This document shows, one piece after another, positions 45,973-53,468 of a stretch of DNA of 64,000 nt. Source of the stretch: Streptomyces tsukubensis. Its GTDB lineage: Bacteria; Actinomycetota; Actinomycetes; Streptomycetales; Streptomycetaceae. The position numbers and the translations under genes were made by a program. The notes beneath the pieces are model-generated. The model was not told the origin of the DNA and ran no database searches. It worked only from the letters and a program-made list of their open reading frames with translations. The stretch lies in assembly GCF_003932715.1 (NCBI RefSeq), contig NZ_CP020700.1, positions 2,626,501-2,690,500 on the forward strand, given 5' to 3'. Within the stretch, counting starts at the first letter, position 1, and each line of letters opens with the position of its first letter.

Positions 45973-47358
45973 TCAGATTCCGGTGGCCGGGGTGAGCGGG
46001 CCCGGGGTCGTACCGCCGAAAAGCGGGGCGAGGACGAGTTCGGCCGCACCGCGGGCCACCAGGTACGGGCCGCCGCCGGCGAGGGCGACCGGGATCCCGG
46101 CACGGCGGTGCACCTCGCGGACGAACACCTCGGCGACCGCCTCGTCGCTCTCGATGATCCGGCCGCCCAGCAGGACCCGGTCGATGTCGAGGAGCGCGAC
46201 GAGGTTCGCGGCCCCGACGCCGAGTATCCGGGCCGCCTCCGTCAGATCCCCGCGGGCGACGGCCGCCAGGCAGAGCGCCTCGATGCAGCCGCGCCGCCCG
46301 CACCCGCACTCCGGCCCGTCGAGTTCGATCACCTGGTGGCCGAACTCCCCGGCGCCGGTGCGGGCGCCCCGGTGGATCGCGCCGTCCAGGACGAGCCCGG
46401 CGCCGAGGCCGGTGCCGAGGTGGAGATAGGCGTACGAGTCCCCGGGCCCCGCCCCCGGGCCCAGGTCGTCCCTTTCGAGCCCGAGGGCCCCCGCGTTGGT
46501 GTCCTTGTCGAGTACGGCGGGCATGGCGAGCCGGGCGGCGACGGCGTCCCGCAGAGGGTAGCCGTCCCACTCCGGGAAGCGGGTGACCCGGCGGGTCACT
46601 CCGGCCGCATGGTCCAGGGGCCCCGGCATCGCGACCCCCACCCCGAGCACATGCCGCCCGCGCGCCCCGGTGGCGAGCAGTGCCTCCACCTCACCGGCCG
46701 CCCGCTCCACGACCGGTCCTGCGCCCGCGCCCAGGTCGAGCGGGGTGACCCGGGCGGCGACCACGCTTCCGTACAGATCCACCAGGACCACGGTCAGCTC
46801 GTCGCGGTCGAGCTGGATCCCGACGGCGTGGCGGGCGTCGGGGGCCAGCCGCAGGACGGTGCGGGGCTTTCCGCCGGTGGAGGCGCGCTGTCCGGCTTCG
46901 GCGACCAGTCCGTCCGCGCGCAGGCGGGCGACGATCTTGCTGACGGCCTGGGGGGTGAGCCCGGTCCGCGCGGCCAGCCCGACCCGGCTCAGCCCGCGGT
47001 CGCGGGCGCTCCGCAGCAGGGCGAGGACCAGGGCGGTGTTGTGTTCGCGCAGTACGGGGAGGTTGACCCCGCCCCGGCTCCCGGCCGCCGCGGCCACCGC
47101 CCGTCCGGAGCCCGGCGGCTGCCCCGGGGCCTTACCGCCCGGTCCCGTACCGCCGGATCCCGCCCCGCCCGCCGCCGTACCGCCCGGTCCCGTAGCTCCG
47201 GATCCCGTACCGCCCGATCCGCCGCCCGGCCGTGCCCGCCCCCGCGTCGTACGGCCGGACTGCACACCGTCTGCCGCCACTTCCGCTGCTGCCGGTCCCG
47301 GCCGTTCGCGGCCCGCTCCCGGCTCGGGGCGCGGAACGCCCCCACTGTTCTCTCCCAC
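45973..47358 (-). CDS. ROK-family transcriptional regulator (NagC/XylR type)
   Basis: About 461 residues if GTG 47358 is used; the frame opens earlier, but those starts overlap the divergent gene's promoter. The first ~95 residues are a Gly/Ser/Thr/Pro repeat and the real start may be further in. A MarR-like winged helix (NLPVLREHNTALVLALLRSA, GLTPQAVSKIVARL) is followed by the ROK sugar-kinase-like domain with LGTGLGAGLVLDG and the zinc motif CGCGRRGCIEAL. It probably senses a sugar and controls the divergent oxidoreductase gene via the palindrome between them. Confidence 0.85.
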   Translation of the reverse strand: MGENSGGVPRPEPGAGRERPGPAAAEVAADGVQSGRTTRGRARPGGGSGGTGSGATGPGGTAAGGAGSGGTGPGGKAPGQPPGSGRAVAAAAGSRGGVNLPVLREHNTALVLALLRSARDRGLSRVGLAARTGLTPQAVSKIVARLRADGLVAEAGQRASTGGKPRTVLRLAPDARHAVGIQLDRDELTVVLVDLYGSVVAARVTPLDLGAGAGPVVERAAGEVEALLATGARGRHVLGVGVAMPGPLDHAAGVTRRVTRFPEWDGYPLRDAVAARLAMPAVLDKDTNAGALGLERDDLGPGAGPGDSYAYLHLGTGLGAGLVLDGAIHRGARTGAGEFGHQVIELDGPECGCGRRGCIEALCLAAVARGDLTEAARILGVGAANLVALLDIDRVLLGGRIIESDEAVAEVFVREVHRRAGIPVALAGGGPYLVARGAAELVLAPLFGGTTPGPLTPATGI

Positions 47359-47388
47359 TCCCCCATTCTCGCCCTTGCTTGCGCTTTG

Positions 47389-47401
47389 GCAACAGCGTTG
47401 C
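47389..47401. promoter_or_regulatory. Palindrome GCAACAGCGTTGC between ROK and oxidoreductase genes
   Basis: A perfect GCAAC-N3-GTTGC inverted repeat, 12 bp before the oxidoreductase ATG and about 31 bp from the ROK start, with a related TTGCTTGCGC just to the left. It is a likely operator of the ROK protein. Confidence 0.5.
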
Positions 47402-47413
47402 TTAAGTGACGGC

Positions 47414-48508
47414 ATGACTGGCACCGGCACCGATACGCCCTTCTCCGTAGGACTCGTCGGCTACGGAGTGGCGGGCTCCTTCTTCCACGCCCCGCTGATC
47501 GCCGCCGCCGAGGGCCTCGTTCTCGATACGGTCGTCACCTCCAGCCCCGTACGGCAGGAGCAGGCGCGGGCGGAGTTCCCGGGCGTACGGATCGCCTCGT
47601 CCCCCGAGGAGCTGTGGCGCCGCGCCGGTGAACTCGACCTCGTGGTCGTCGCGTCCCCCAACCGGACGCACGTCCCCCTCGCCACCGCAGCGCTCCGGGC
47701 CGGGCTCGCGGTCGTCGTGGACAAGCCGCTGGCCGCGACCGCCGCCGAGGCACGCGATCTGTCCGCCCTGGCCGCGGAGCGCGGGCTGCTGCTCTCCGTC
47801 TTCCAGAACCGCCGCTGGGACGGCGACTTCCTCACGGTCGCGCGGGTAGTGGCCGGCGGTGAGCTGGGGATCGTGCAGCGTTTCGAATCACGTTTCGAGC
47901 GGTGGCGGCCGCAGCCCAAGGGCGGCTGGCGGGAGTCCGGCGACCCCCAGGAGATCGGCGGACTGCTCTACGACCTCGGCAGCCATGTCGTCGACCAGGC
48001 AGTGACCCTGTTCGGGCCGGTGGTACGGGTGTACGCGGAGTCCGATGTACGGCGCGGGGGCGCGGAGGCCGATGACGACACGTTCTTCGCCCTGACCCAT
48101 GCCGGCGGTGTCCGCTCCCACCTGTGGGTGAGTTCCACCGCCGCCCAGCTCGGCCCCCGCTTCCGGGTGCTGGGCTCGCGCGCGGGCTATGTCTCGTACG
48201 GAATGGACCCGCAGGAGGCCGCGCTGCGGGCGGGGCGGCGGCCGGTGCCCGGCGAGCCGTGGGGCGTGGTGGAGGAGTCCGGGTGGGGCCGGATCGGGGC
48301 CGGGGAGTCCCCGGTGACCGGCGGGGGACGGCCGGTCCCGGCGGAGCCCGGCGACTATCCCGCGTACTACGACCTGATCGCCGAGGCACTGCGGAACGGC
48401 ACCCCGCCGCCGGTCACCGCCGAGCAGGCGGCGGCGGTCCTGGCCATCCTGGAAGCGGCCCGTCGTTCCGCCCGTGAGGGCATCACCGTGGAGGTGCCGT
48501 CCGTATGA
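47414..48508 (+). CDS. Gfo/Idh/MocA-family oxidoreductase
   Basis: 364 residues. An N-terminal Rossmann domain (VGLVGYGVAGSFFHAPLI, ~12-30) binds NAD(P). The family motif VVVDKPLAATAAEA (~98, EKP variant DKP) has the expected Lys. The C-terminal GFO/IDH domain has GGLLYDLGSHVVDQAVTLFG with His. It oxidises or reduces a sugar or inositol-type substrate, unidentified. The leader before ATG has no strong ribosome-binding site. The stop overlaps the next start (ATGA). Confidence 0.92.
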   Translation: MTGTGTDTPFSVGLVGYGVAGSFFHAPLIAAAEGLVLDTVVTSSPVRQEQARAEFPGVRIASSPEELWRRAGELDLVVVASPNRTHVPLATAALRAGLAVVVDKPLAATAAEARDLSALAAERGLLLSVFQNRRWDGDFLTVARVVAGGELGIVQRFESRFERWRPQPKGGWRESGDPQEIGGLLYDLGSHVVDQAVTLFGPVVRVYAESDVRRGGAEADDDTFFALTHAGGVRSHLWVSSTAAQLGPRFRVLGSRAGYVSYGMDPQEAALRAGRRPVPGEPWGVVEESGWGRIGAGESPVTGGGRPVPAEPGDYPAYYDLIAEALRNGTPPPVTAEQAAAVLAILEAARRSAREGITVEVPSV

Positions 48509-49077
48509 CCGCTGCCGCCGCTGCCGCTCCCGCTCCCGTGCCCGGTGAAAGCGGCCCCGACGCTCCCGGCGGCCCCGACCGGCCGGCGGCCGGGACGGCG
48601 CCGACGGTGGAGGAGCTGTCCGCGCAGGAGCGGCGGCTCGTGCTGGACCGGTTCACCCATGCGGACGCCTGGGCGCTGGGCACCCTGCTCGTGGAGATGG
48701 CCCGGCTGCGCAACGCGCCCGTGGCGGTCGACATCCGGCGCGGCGGGCAGCAGCTCTTCCACGCGGCGCTGCCGGGCTCCAGCCCGGACGACGACGCGTG
48801 GATCGACCGGAAGCGGCGCGTGGTCGCGCGGTACGGGGAGAGCAGTCTGCTGGTGGCGGCCCGGCACCGCGACCGGGGCACACGCTTCGAGGAGGCCGCC
48901 CGGCTCGACCCGGCACGGTATGCGGCGCTCGGGGGTTCGTTTCCGCTGACGGTGACGGGCGCGGGGGTGGTCGGGGCGGTGACGGTCTCCGGCCTGTCGC
49001 ACCTCGACGACCATGCGCTGGCCGTCGAGGCGCTGGAGCGTTTTCTGACGACGACGCGGACGCCGTCGGGGGTATGA
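48505..49077 (+). CDS. Heme-degrading-domain protein (UPF0303/GlcG-HbpS-like)
   Basis: 190 residues, coupled to the oxidoreductase by a 4-nt overlap. After an Ala/Pro-rich N terminus (~35 residues), one alpha/beta domain follows: DAWALGTLLVEMARLRNAPVAVDIRRGGQQLFH, IDRKRRVVARYG and GGSFPLTVTGAGVVGAVTVSGL. This matches the UPF0303/HbpS-like fold. Genes of this type are often fused or linked to oxidoreductases, and heme binding is not demonstrated. The two genes probably act on one sugar-derived substrate. Confidence 0.85.
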   Translation: MTAAAAAAPAPVPGESGPDAPGGPDRPAAGTAPTVEELSAQERRLVLDRFTHADAWALGTLLVEMARLRNAPVAVDIRRGGQQLFHAALPGSSPDDDAWIDRKRRVVARYGESSLLVAARHRDRGTRFEEAARLDPARYAALGGSFPLTVTGAGVVGAVTVSGLSHLDDHALAVEALERFLTTTRTPSGV

Positions 49078-49108
49078 CCCCGCTCCCCTGGGAACGCCCG
49101 GGACAGGC

Positions 49109-49972
49109 TCAGGCGTCTTTGAGTGTCTGCCGCTGCCGGCCCAGACCGTCGATCTCGGCCTCGACGACGTCTCCCGCGCGCAGATAGCGGGCCGCGTCCC
49201 CCTGGCCGATGGCGACGCCCGCCGGGGTGCCGGTGTTGATGATGTCACCGGGGTAGAGGGTCATGAACCGGCTGACGTACCGGACCACCTCCGCGACCGG
49301 GAAGATCTGGTCCGCGGTGGAGCCGTTCTGCCGCAGTTCGCCGTTGACCCACAGCCGCAGCGCGAGGGCCTGCGGGTCCGGTACCTCGTCGGAGGTGACC
49401 AGCCAGGGGCCGAGGGGGTTGAAGGTCTCGCAGTTCTTGCCCTTGTCCCAGGTGCCGCCGCGCTCCAGCTGGAAGGCGCGTTCGGAGACGTCGTGGGCGA
49501 CGGCGTAGCCGGCGACGTACGCCAGGGGGTCATCGTCGTCGCCGAGGTAGCGCGCGGTGCGGCCGATGACGACGGCCAGTTCGACCTCCCAGTCGGTCTT
49601 GGTGCTGCCGCGCGGCACGAGCACGGTGTCGTTCGCGCCGACGACGGTGTCCGCCGCCTTCAGGAAGACGACGGGCTCGGCGGGCGGCTCGGCACCGATC
49701 TCGGCGGCGTGGTCGTGGTAGTTCAGCCCGATGCAGACGACCTTGCCGATCCGGGCGACCGGCGGGCCGGGCCGTACCCCGGCGGGGGCGTCGAGGACCG
49801 GCAGTACGCCCGCGCCCGCGGCGGCGCGGATCCGGTCCAGCGCGAAGGGGTCGGCGAGCAGCTCGCCGTCGATGTCGTCGACGAGTCCGGTCAGATCGCG
49901 GAGGGTCGTACCGTCCGGGTCGAGCAGGGCCGGACGTTCGGCGCCCGCGGCGCCGATGCGCAGCAGTCTCAT
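49109..49972 (-). CDS. Fumarylacetoacetate hydrolase family protein
   Basis: 287 residues, complete. The FAH C-terminal catalytic domain (~75-285) begins KVVCIGLNYHDHAAEIGAEPP and carries the metal-binding TDWEVELAVVIG (Glu-x-Glu) and VAHDVSERAFQ, with the end DIINTGTPAGVA and GDVVEAEIDGLG. It is of the 2-hydroxyhepta-2,4-diene-dioate isomerase/acylpyruvase/ureidoglycolate-lyase-like group; the precise substrate is unknown. It is convergent with the oxidoreductase pair. Confidence 0.92.
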   Translation of the reverse strand: MRLLRIGAAGAERPALLDPDGTTLRDLTGLVDDIDGELLADPFALDRIRAAAGAGVLPVLDAPAGVRPGPPVARIGKVVCIGLNYHDHAAEIGAEPPAEPVVFLKAADTVVGANDTVLVPRGSTKTDWEVELAVVIGRTARYLGDDDDPLAYVAGYAVAHDVSERAFQLERGGTWDKGKNCETFNPLGPWLVTSDEVPDPQALALRLWVNGELRQNGSTADQIFPVAEVVRYVSRFMTLYPGDIINTGTPAGVAIGQGDAARYLRAGDVVEAEIDGLGRQRQTLKDA

Positions 49973-50189
49973 GGGTGGTTTCCCTGGCCTCTCCTGGTTT
50001 CAGCCTGATGCCGTGTGATTCCCGTACGCGTCCGGACGATGGGTAGCGGCCATCGGCGGGGCCTTCGGAGGATCGGTCGTCATGATCTTCCAAGAGGTCC
50101 GGAACGCTCGGCAAGACCGCGTTCATTCCCTGGGACGGGGGCGGGCCGGGGCGGGGCCCCGGCCCTTCTCCGGGGCCGGTCCCGCGGTG

Positions 50190-50933
50190 TCAGAGCGGGT
50201 TGGCGAGCGCCCCGGCGGCCGGCATGTCGCGGTAGAGCAGGATCCGCTCGACGGCGCTCCAGGTCGTACTGGTGACGATGTAGAGCGCGGCCGCCAGGGG
50301 GACGACGGCGACGGTGACCAGGGTGCCGAAGGAGAGCAGGGGCAGCACCTTGGTCATGGCCGCGGCGCCGGGGAGCGCGGTGCCGTCGGGGACCGGGGGC
50401 TGGGCGGACATCTGCTTCTTCGTCCGGCGGTAGTTGACGACGGCGACCAGGGTGACGAGGGCGAAGAGCGCGAGATAGACCAGACCGCGGTCGCCGAGGA
50501 CGCCGCCGGCGCCGAGGGCGTCGTGCCAGCGGCCGCCGAGGGGTGCGGCGAGGAGGGTGTGGTCGAGGAGGGCGTTGGGTTCGCCGCCGATCGTGCCGCT
50601 GGAGAACAGGTGGTAGAGGAGGAAGAAGGCGGGCAGCTGGAGCAGGCTGGGCAGACAGCCGGAGAGGGGCGACGCCTTCTCCTTGGCGTACAGCTCCAGC
50701 AGGGCCTTCTGGAGGCGGTCGGGGTGCTTGCCGTGCTTCTTGCGCAGGGCGGCGACCTGGGGGGCGAGGCGGGCGTTGGCCTTCTGGCCGCGGGCGGCGG
50801 CGCGGGAGAGGGGGTGGACGGCGAGCCGGACGAGCGCGGTGAAGAGCACGATCGCGGCGGCGGTGGCGGAGGTCTGGAAGAGGGGTTCGAGCAGTTCTGC
50901 GAGGCGCTCGACCAACTGGGCGAAGACGGACAA
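50190..50933 (-). CDS. YidC/Oxa1-family membrane insertase paralogue
   Basis: 247 residues. The Oxa1 core is clear: FTALVRLAVHPLSRAAARGQ with the conserved Arg in the groove helix, the cytoplasmic hairpin LAPQVAALRKKHGKHPDRLQ, LPSLLQLPAFFLLYHLF, and further TM helices at VYLALFALVTLVAVVNY and VAVVPLAAALYIVTSTTW. It lacks the basic tail of the main YidC and is not near rpmH-rnpA, so it is probably a second, accessory copy. The small DUF6412-like protein lies just upstream in the same direction. Confidence 0.92.
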   Translation of the reverse strand: MSVFAQLVERLAELLEPLFQTSATAAAIVLFTALVRLAVHPLSRAAARGQKANARLAPQVAALRKKHGKHPDRLQKALLELYAKEKASPLSGCLPSLLQLPAFFLLYHLFSSGTIGGEPNALLDHTLLAAPLGGRWHDALGAGGVLGDRGLVYLALFALVTLVAVVNYRRTKKQMSAQPPVPDGTALPGAAAMTKVLPLLSFGTLVTVAVVPLAAALYIVTSTTWSAVERILLYRDMPAAGALANPL

Positions 50934-51019
50934 GGAGAGCCCTCCGGGGGTCTCGTACAGCCGGATATGTCAGGGCATGTACGGCAGCACCCACGAAGGG
51001 AGGGAAGCCTTCCGCTCGC

Positions 51020-51352
51020 CTAGGCGGCCGCTGCCAGGAGGGCGCGGCCGGGGGCTCGGGGCCTGGTGCGGCCCCGGGCGTCGGGGTCGCGTTGCGGCAG
51101 GAAGGCGGTGCGGCGTTCGCGGTCGCGGATGGCGGTACGGACGCGGGTGCGGGGCACCGGCGGCGCACAGCGGGCGCTGATCACGGCGCAGACGACGAGC
51201 GCGGCGCCCGCGGCACCGGTGGCGGCGGCCGCGATGGCGAGGGCGGCGGAGACTCCGGCGCCCGAGCCGTCGGCGAGGACGACGTCGAAGACGAGGACGA
51301 GGGAGAGCACGATCGCGTGGAGGGCGCGGCCGGTGCGGCTGTGCGCGTCCAT
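51020..51352 (-). CDS. Small two-helix membrane protein (DUF6412-like)
   Basis: 110 residues. Two hydrophobic segments (HAIVLSLVLVFDVVLADG; VSAALAIAAAATGAAGAALVVCAVI) are followed by a basic ~50-residue tail (ARCAPPVPRTRVRTAIRDRE). It fits the DUF6412 family as I remember it, usually next to this YidC paralogue. The gene ends 87 bp before the yidC-like start, so co-transcription is likely. Confidence 0.75.
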   Translation of the reverse strand: MDAHSRTGRALHAIVLSLVLVFDVVLADGSGAGVSAALAIAAAATGAAGAALVVCAVISARCAPPVPRTRVRTAIRDRERRTAFLPQRDPDARGRTRPRAPGRALLAAAA

Positions 51353-51404
51353 GGGCTGCCCCCCTTTCCCTCTGCGGTCCTGTCCGTCCTTCTCCTTGCC
51401 GGAT

Positions 51405-52253
51405 TCAGCGTACCCGGTGGGTGGAGACGAGCTTTCCCCAGACGATCAGACGGTAGGCGGAGCTGAACTCGGGGGTGCAGGTGGTGAGGGTGAGGTAGCT
51501 GCCGGGTTCGCGGTATCCGGCACCGGGGACGGTGAGGGAGCGGGGTACGGGGCGGATCACCCCGATATCGCGGGGAGAGGTACGGGCGAGCTGCCGGTCG
51601 ACCTCGTACACGTACACCGCGTCACGGGTCTCGATACGGATGTCGTCACCGCGGCGGAGGCGGTTGATGTGGCGGAAGGGCTCGCCGTGGGTGTTGCGGT
51701 GCCCGGCGAGGGCGACGTTGCCGGGGCGGCCGGGGAGGGCGGTGCCCGGATAGTGGCCGACGTACCCCTGGTCGAGGACGCCGCGGGCGGTGATGCCTTC
51801 GGCGACGGGGGCGGTGAGGCGGAGGCGGGGAATGCGGATGACGGCGTACGCGGTACCGGACGGGCGCGCCACGTCCCGCCCGCGCTCCCTCTCCCCCTCC
51901 CTCTGATTGCCCTCCCTCCCCCCTTTCCCCTCCCCCTCCCTTTTCCCCTCCCCTTCCCCCCTCCCGTTCTCCTCTTCCTCCTCACGGGCGGGGTCACCTC
52001 CTCCGCGGGCGTTCCCCTCCTCCGACCACTGTCGCGCCAGGGAGTGAACGGCGCGTTCGGCACCGGCGCGGGCCTGCCGGTTGGTCCACCACAGCTGGTG
52101 GACGACGAGCAGCAGCACGACGACCCCGAAGGTGACGGCGGCCTCGGCGGTGCCCCAGAGCACCCGGGCGGCCCGCGCACGGGCGCGGCGCCCGCGCCCC
52201 TGAACGACGACGGGCACCCGTACCCGGCCGGGTCGCTGCTGCCGTATCCGCAC
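51405..52253 (-). CDS. Class E sortase
   Basis: About 282 residues from GTG 52253; starts up to 52358 are open. A basic N terminus, one transmembrane helix (AAVTFGVVVLLLVVHQLWW), then a ~40-residue Glu/Arg/Gly/Lys linker encoded by an almost pure purine/pyrimidine tract. The sortase barrel (~140-282) has VALAGHRNTHG with catalytic His, TLTTCTPEFSSAYRLIVWG with catalytic Cys and downstream Arg. Class E enzymes join LAxTG proteins to peptidoglycan; a LATTG protein is encoded 6 kb away. Confidence 0.93.
   Translation of the reverse strand: MRIRQQRPGRVRVPVVVQGRGRRARARAARVLWGTAEAAVTFGVVVLLLVVHQLWWTNRQARAGAERAVHSLARQWSEEGNARGGGDPAREEEEENGRGEGEGKREGEGKGGREGNQREGERERGRDVARPSGTAYAVIRIPRLRLTAPVAEGITARGVLDQGYVGHYPGTALPGRPGNVALAGHRNTHGEPFRHINRLRRGDDIRIETRDAVYVYEVDRQLARTSPRDIGVIRPVPRSLTVPGAGYREPGSYLTLTTCTPEFSSAYRLIVWGKLVSTHRVR
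51910..51965. repeat. 56-nt uninterrupted homopyrimidine tract
   Basis: Every base from 51910 to 51965 on the + strand is C or T; with one G it continues as T/C to about 51982. It lies in the sortase gene (linker codons for Glu, Gly, Lys and Arg). Confidence 0.95.
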
Positions 52254-52378
52254 GGGCGCACGATAGGCGGGGCCGCTGCAGGTGGCCAGAGCCGTGCGCG
52301 GCCCATGGCCTTCCCGGGCGGCAGACGGTCCGGGAGGGCCGTGCGGCACGCCCGGCACACGGCAGTACGGTGTCCCCC

Positions 52379-53386
52379 ATGCGCCCCGACACGCCTACCG
52401 CCCACACCACCGAAGCCGAACGTCTGCTTCGCACCGCGGAGCAGTACCCGGAGGACCGCGAACCCCTGCTGCTGCGCGCCGCGGCCCACCTCGAACTGGC
52501 CGGCGACCGTGAACGCGCCTCCACCCTCTACGACCAGCTGCTCGCCGAAGAGCCGGAGCACCCCCTCCTGGTGAAGGCGCTCCAGGCGGCGAACCTCTGG
52601 GAGTACGGCCACGAGGCCGAGGCCCGGGCCCTGATCGCGGGCATCCGCACGGCCGCCCCGGCGGATCCGGCGCCGTGGGAGACGATCGCGGAGACCCTGG
52701 AGTCCCACGACGAGCTGGAGGAGTCGCACGCCTGCTTCACCGAGGGCATCACCCTGCTCCTCACCCCGGGCGACGACGACGTCCCGTACGACACCCGCCC
52801 CCTGCTCACGGGCCGCCACCGGGTCCGCAGGCTGCTGGCCCGCCCGCACGACGAATGGGACCGCCTCGCGGACAAGGTCCACACGGCCCACTCCCCGATC
52901 TCCCTCGACGAACTCCACGACCCGAACCGCCTCTGGGCCCTGGGCTCCGACAACCCGGCCGAACTCCGCGCCGAGATCGCCCGCCTCCGCTCCGAACTGG
53001 GCTCCTACCGCTCGGCGCTCTCCCGCCCCTTCCCGGTCGCGGTCCTCCACTGGCCGGCCCCGGAGTTCACCGAACTCCTCACCACCTATCCGGCCCTGGC
53101 CGCCGAGTACCCCTCCTACCAGACCCACCTGGCGTCCATCGAGTCGTCCCTGCGCGAACTCGCCGCGACCGGCACGGCCAATCTGGGCATCGTGACGGCG
53201 ACGGTCCCGTCGTTCGAGGCCTTCGCCGCGGCGGAGGCCTCGACCCCTACGAACCCGTCGCTGCTCCCCCAATACACCACCACCCTCGCCGCCCGCGGCC
53301 GCGCCTTCCCCTGGCCCCCGTCGAAGGGCGCGGACTGCTGGTGCGGGGCGGGGGCGGCGTACCGGGACTGTCACGGGGGTAGCTAA
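52379..53386 (+). CDS. TPR and SEC-C zinc-motif protein
   Basis: 335 residues from ATG 52379 (GTG 52370 also possible). TPR-like helices occupy ~10-130 (EAERLLRTAEQYPEDREPLL, ALQAANLWEYGHEAEA, HDELEESHACFTEGI). A helical middle follows, and the last ~15 residues form a SEC-C zinc knuckle (CWCGAGAAYRDCHG). SEC-C motifs occur on SecA and on many unlinked proteins and may bind ribosomes or zinc-dependent partners. It is divergent from the sortase gene. Confidence 0.85.
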   Translation: MRPDTPTAHTTEAERLLRTAEQYPEDREPLLLRAAAHLELAGDRERASTLYDQLLAEEPEHPLLVKALQAANLWEYGHEAEARALIAGIRTAAPADPAPWETIAETLESHDELEESHACFTEGITLLLTPGDDDVPYDTRPLLTGRHRVRRLLARPHDEWDRLADKVHTAHSPISLDELHDPNRLWALGSDNPAELRAEIARLRSELGSYRSALSRPFPVAVLHWPAPEFTELLTTYPALAAEYPSYQTHLASIESSLRELAATGTANLGIVTATVPSFEAFAAAEASTPTNPSLLPQYTTTLAARGRAFPWPPSKGADCWCGAGAAYRDCHGGS

Positions 53387-53468
53387 ATCTCACCCGCCTG
53401 TCGGTGGCACCTGATATGCCTGGCATCGTTGCAGTCGACACGGACAAGTCCGCGGGGGGCACAGCGCT

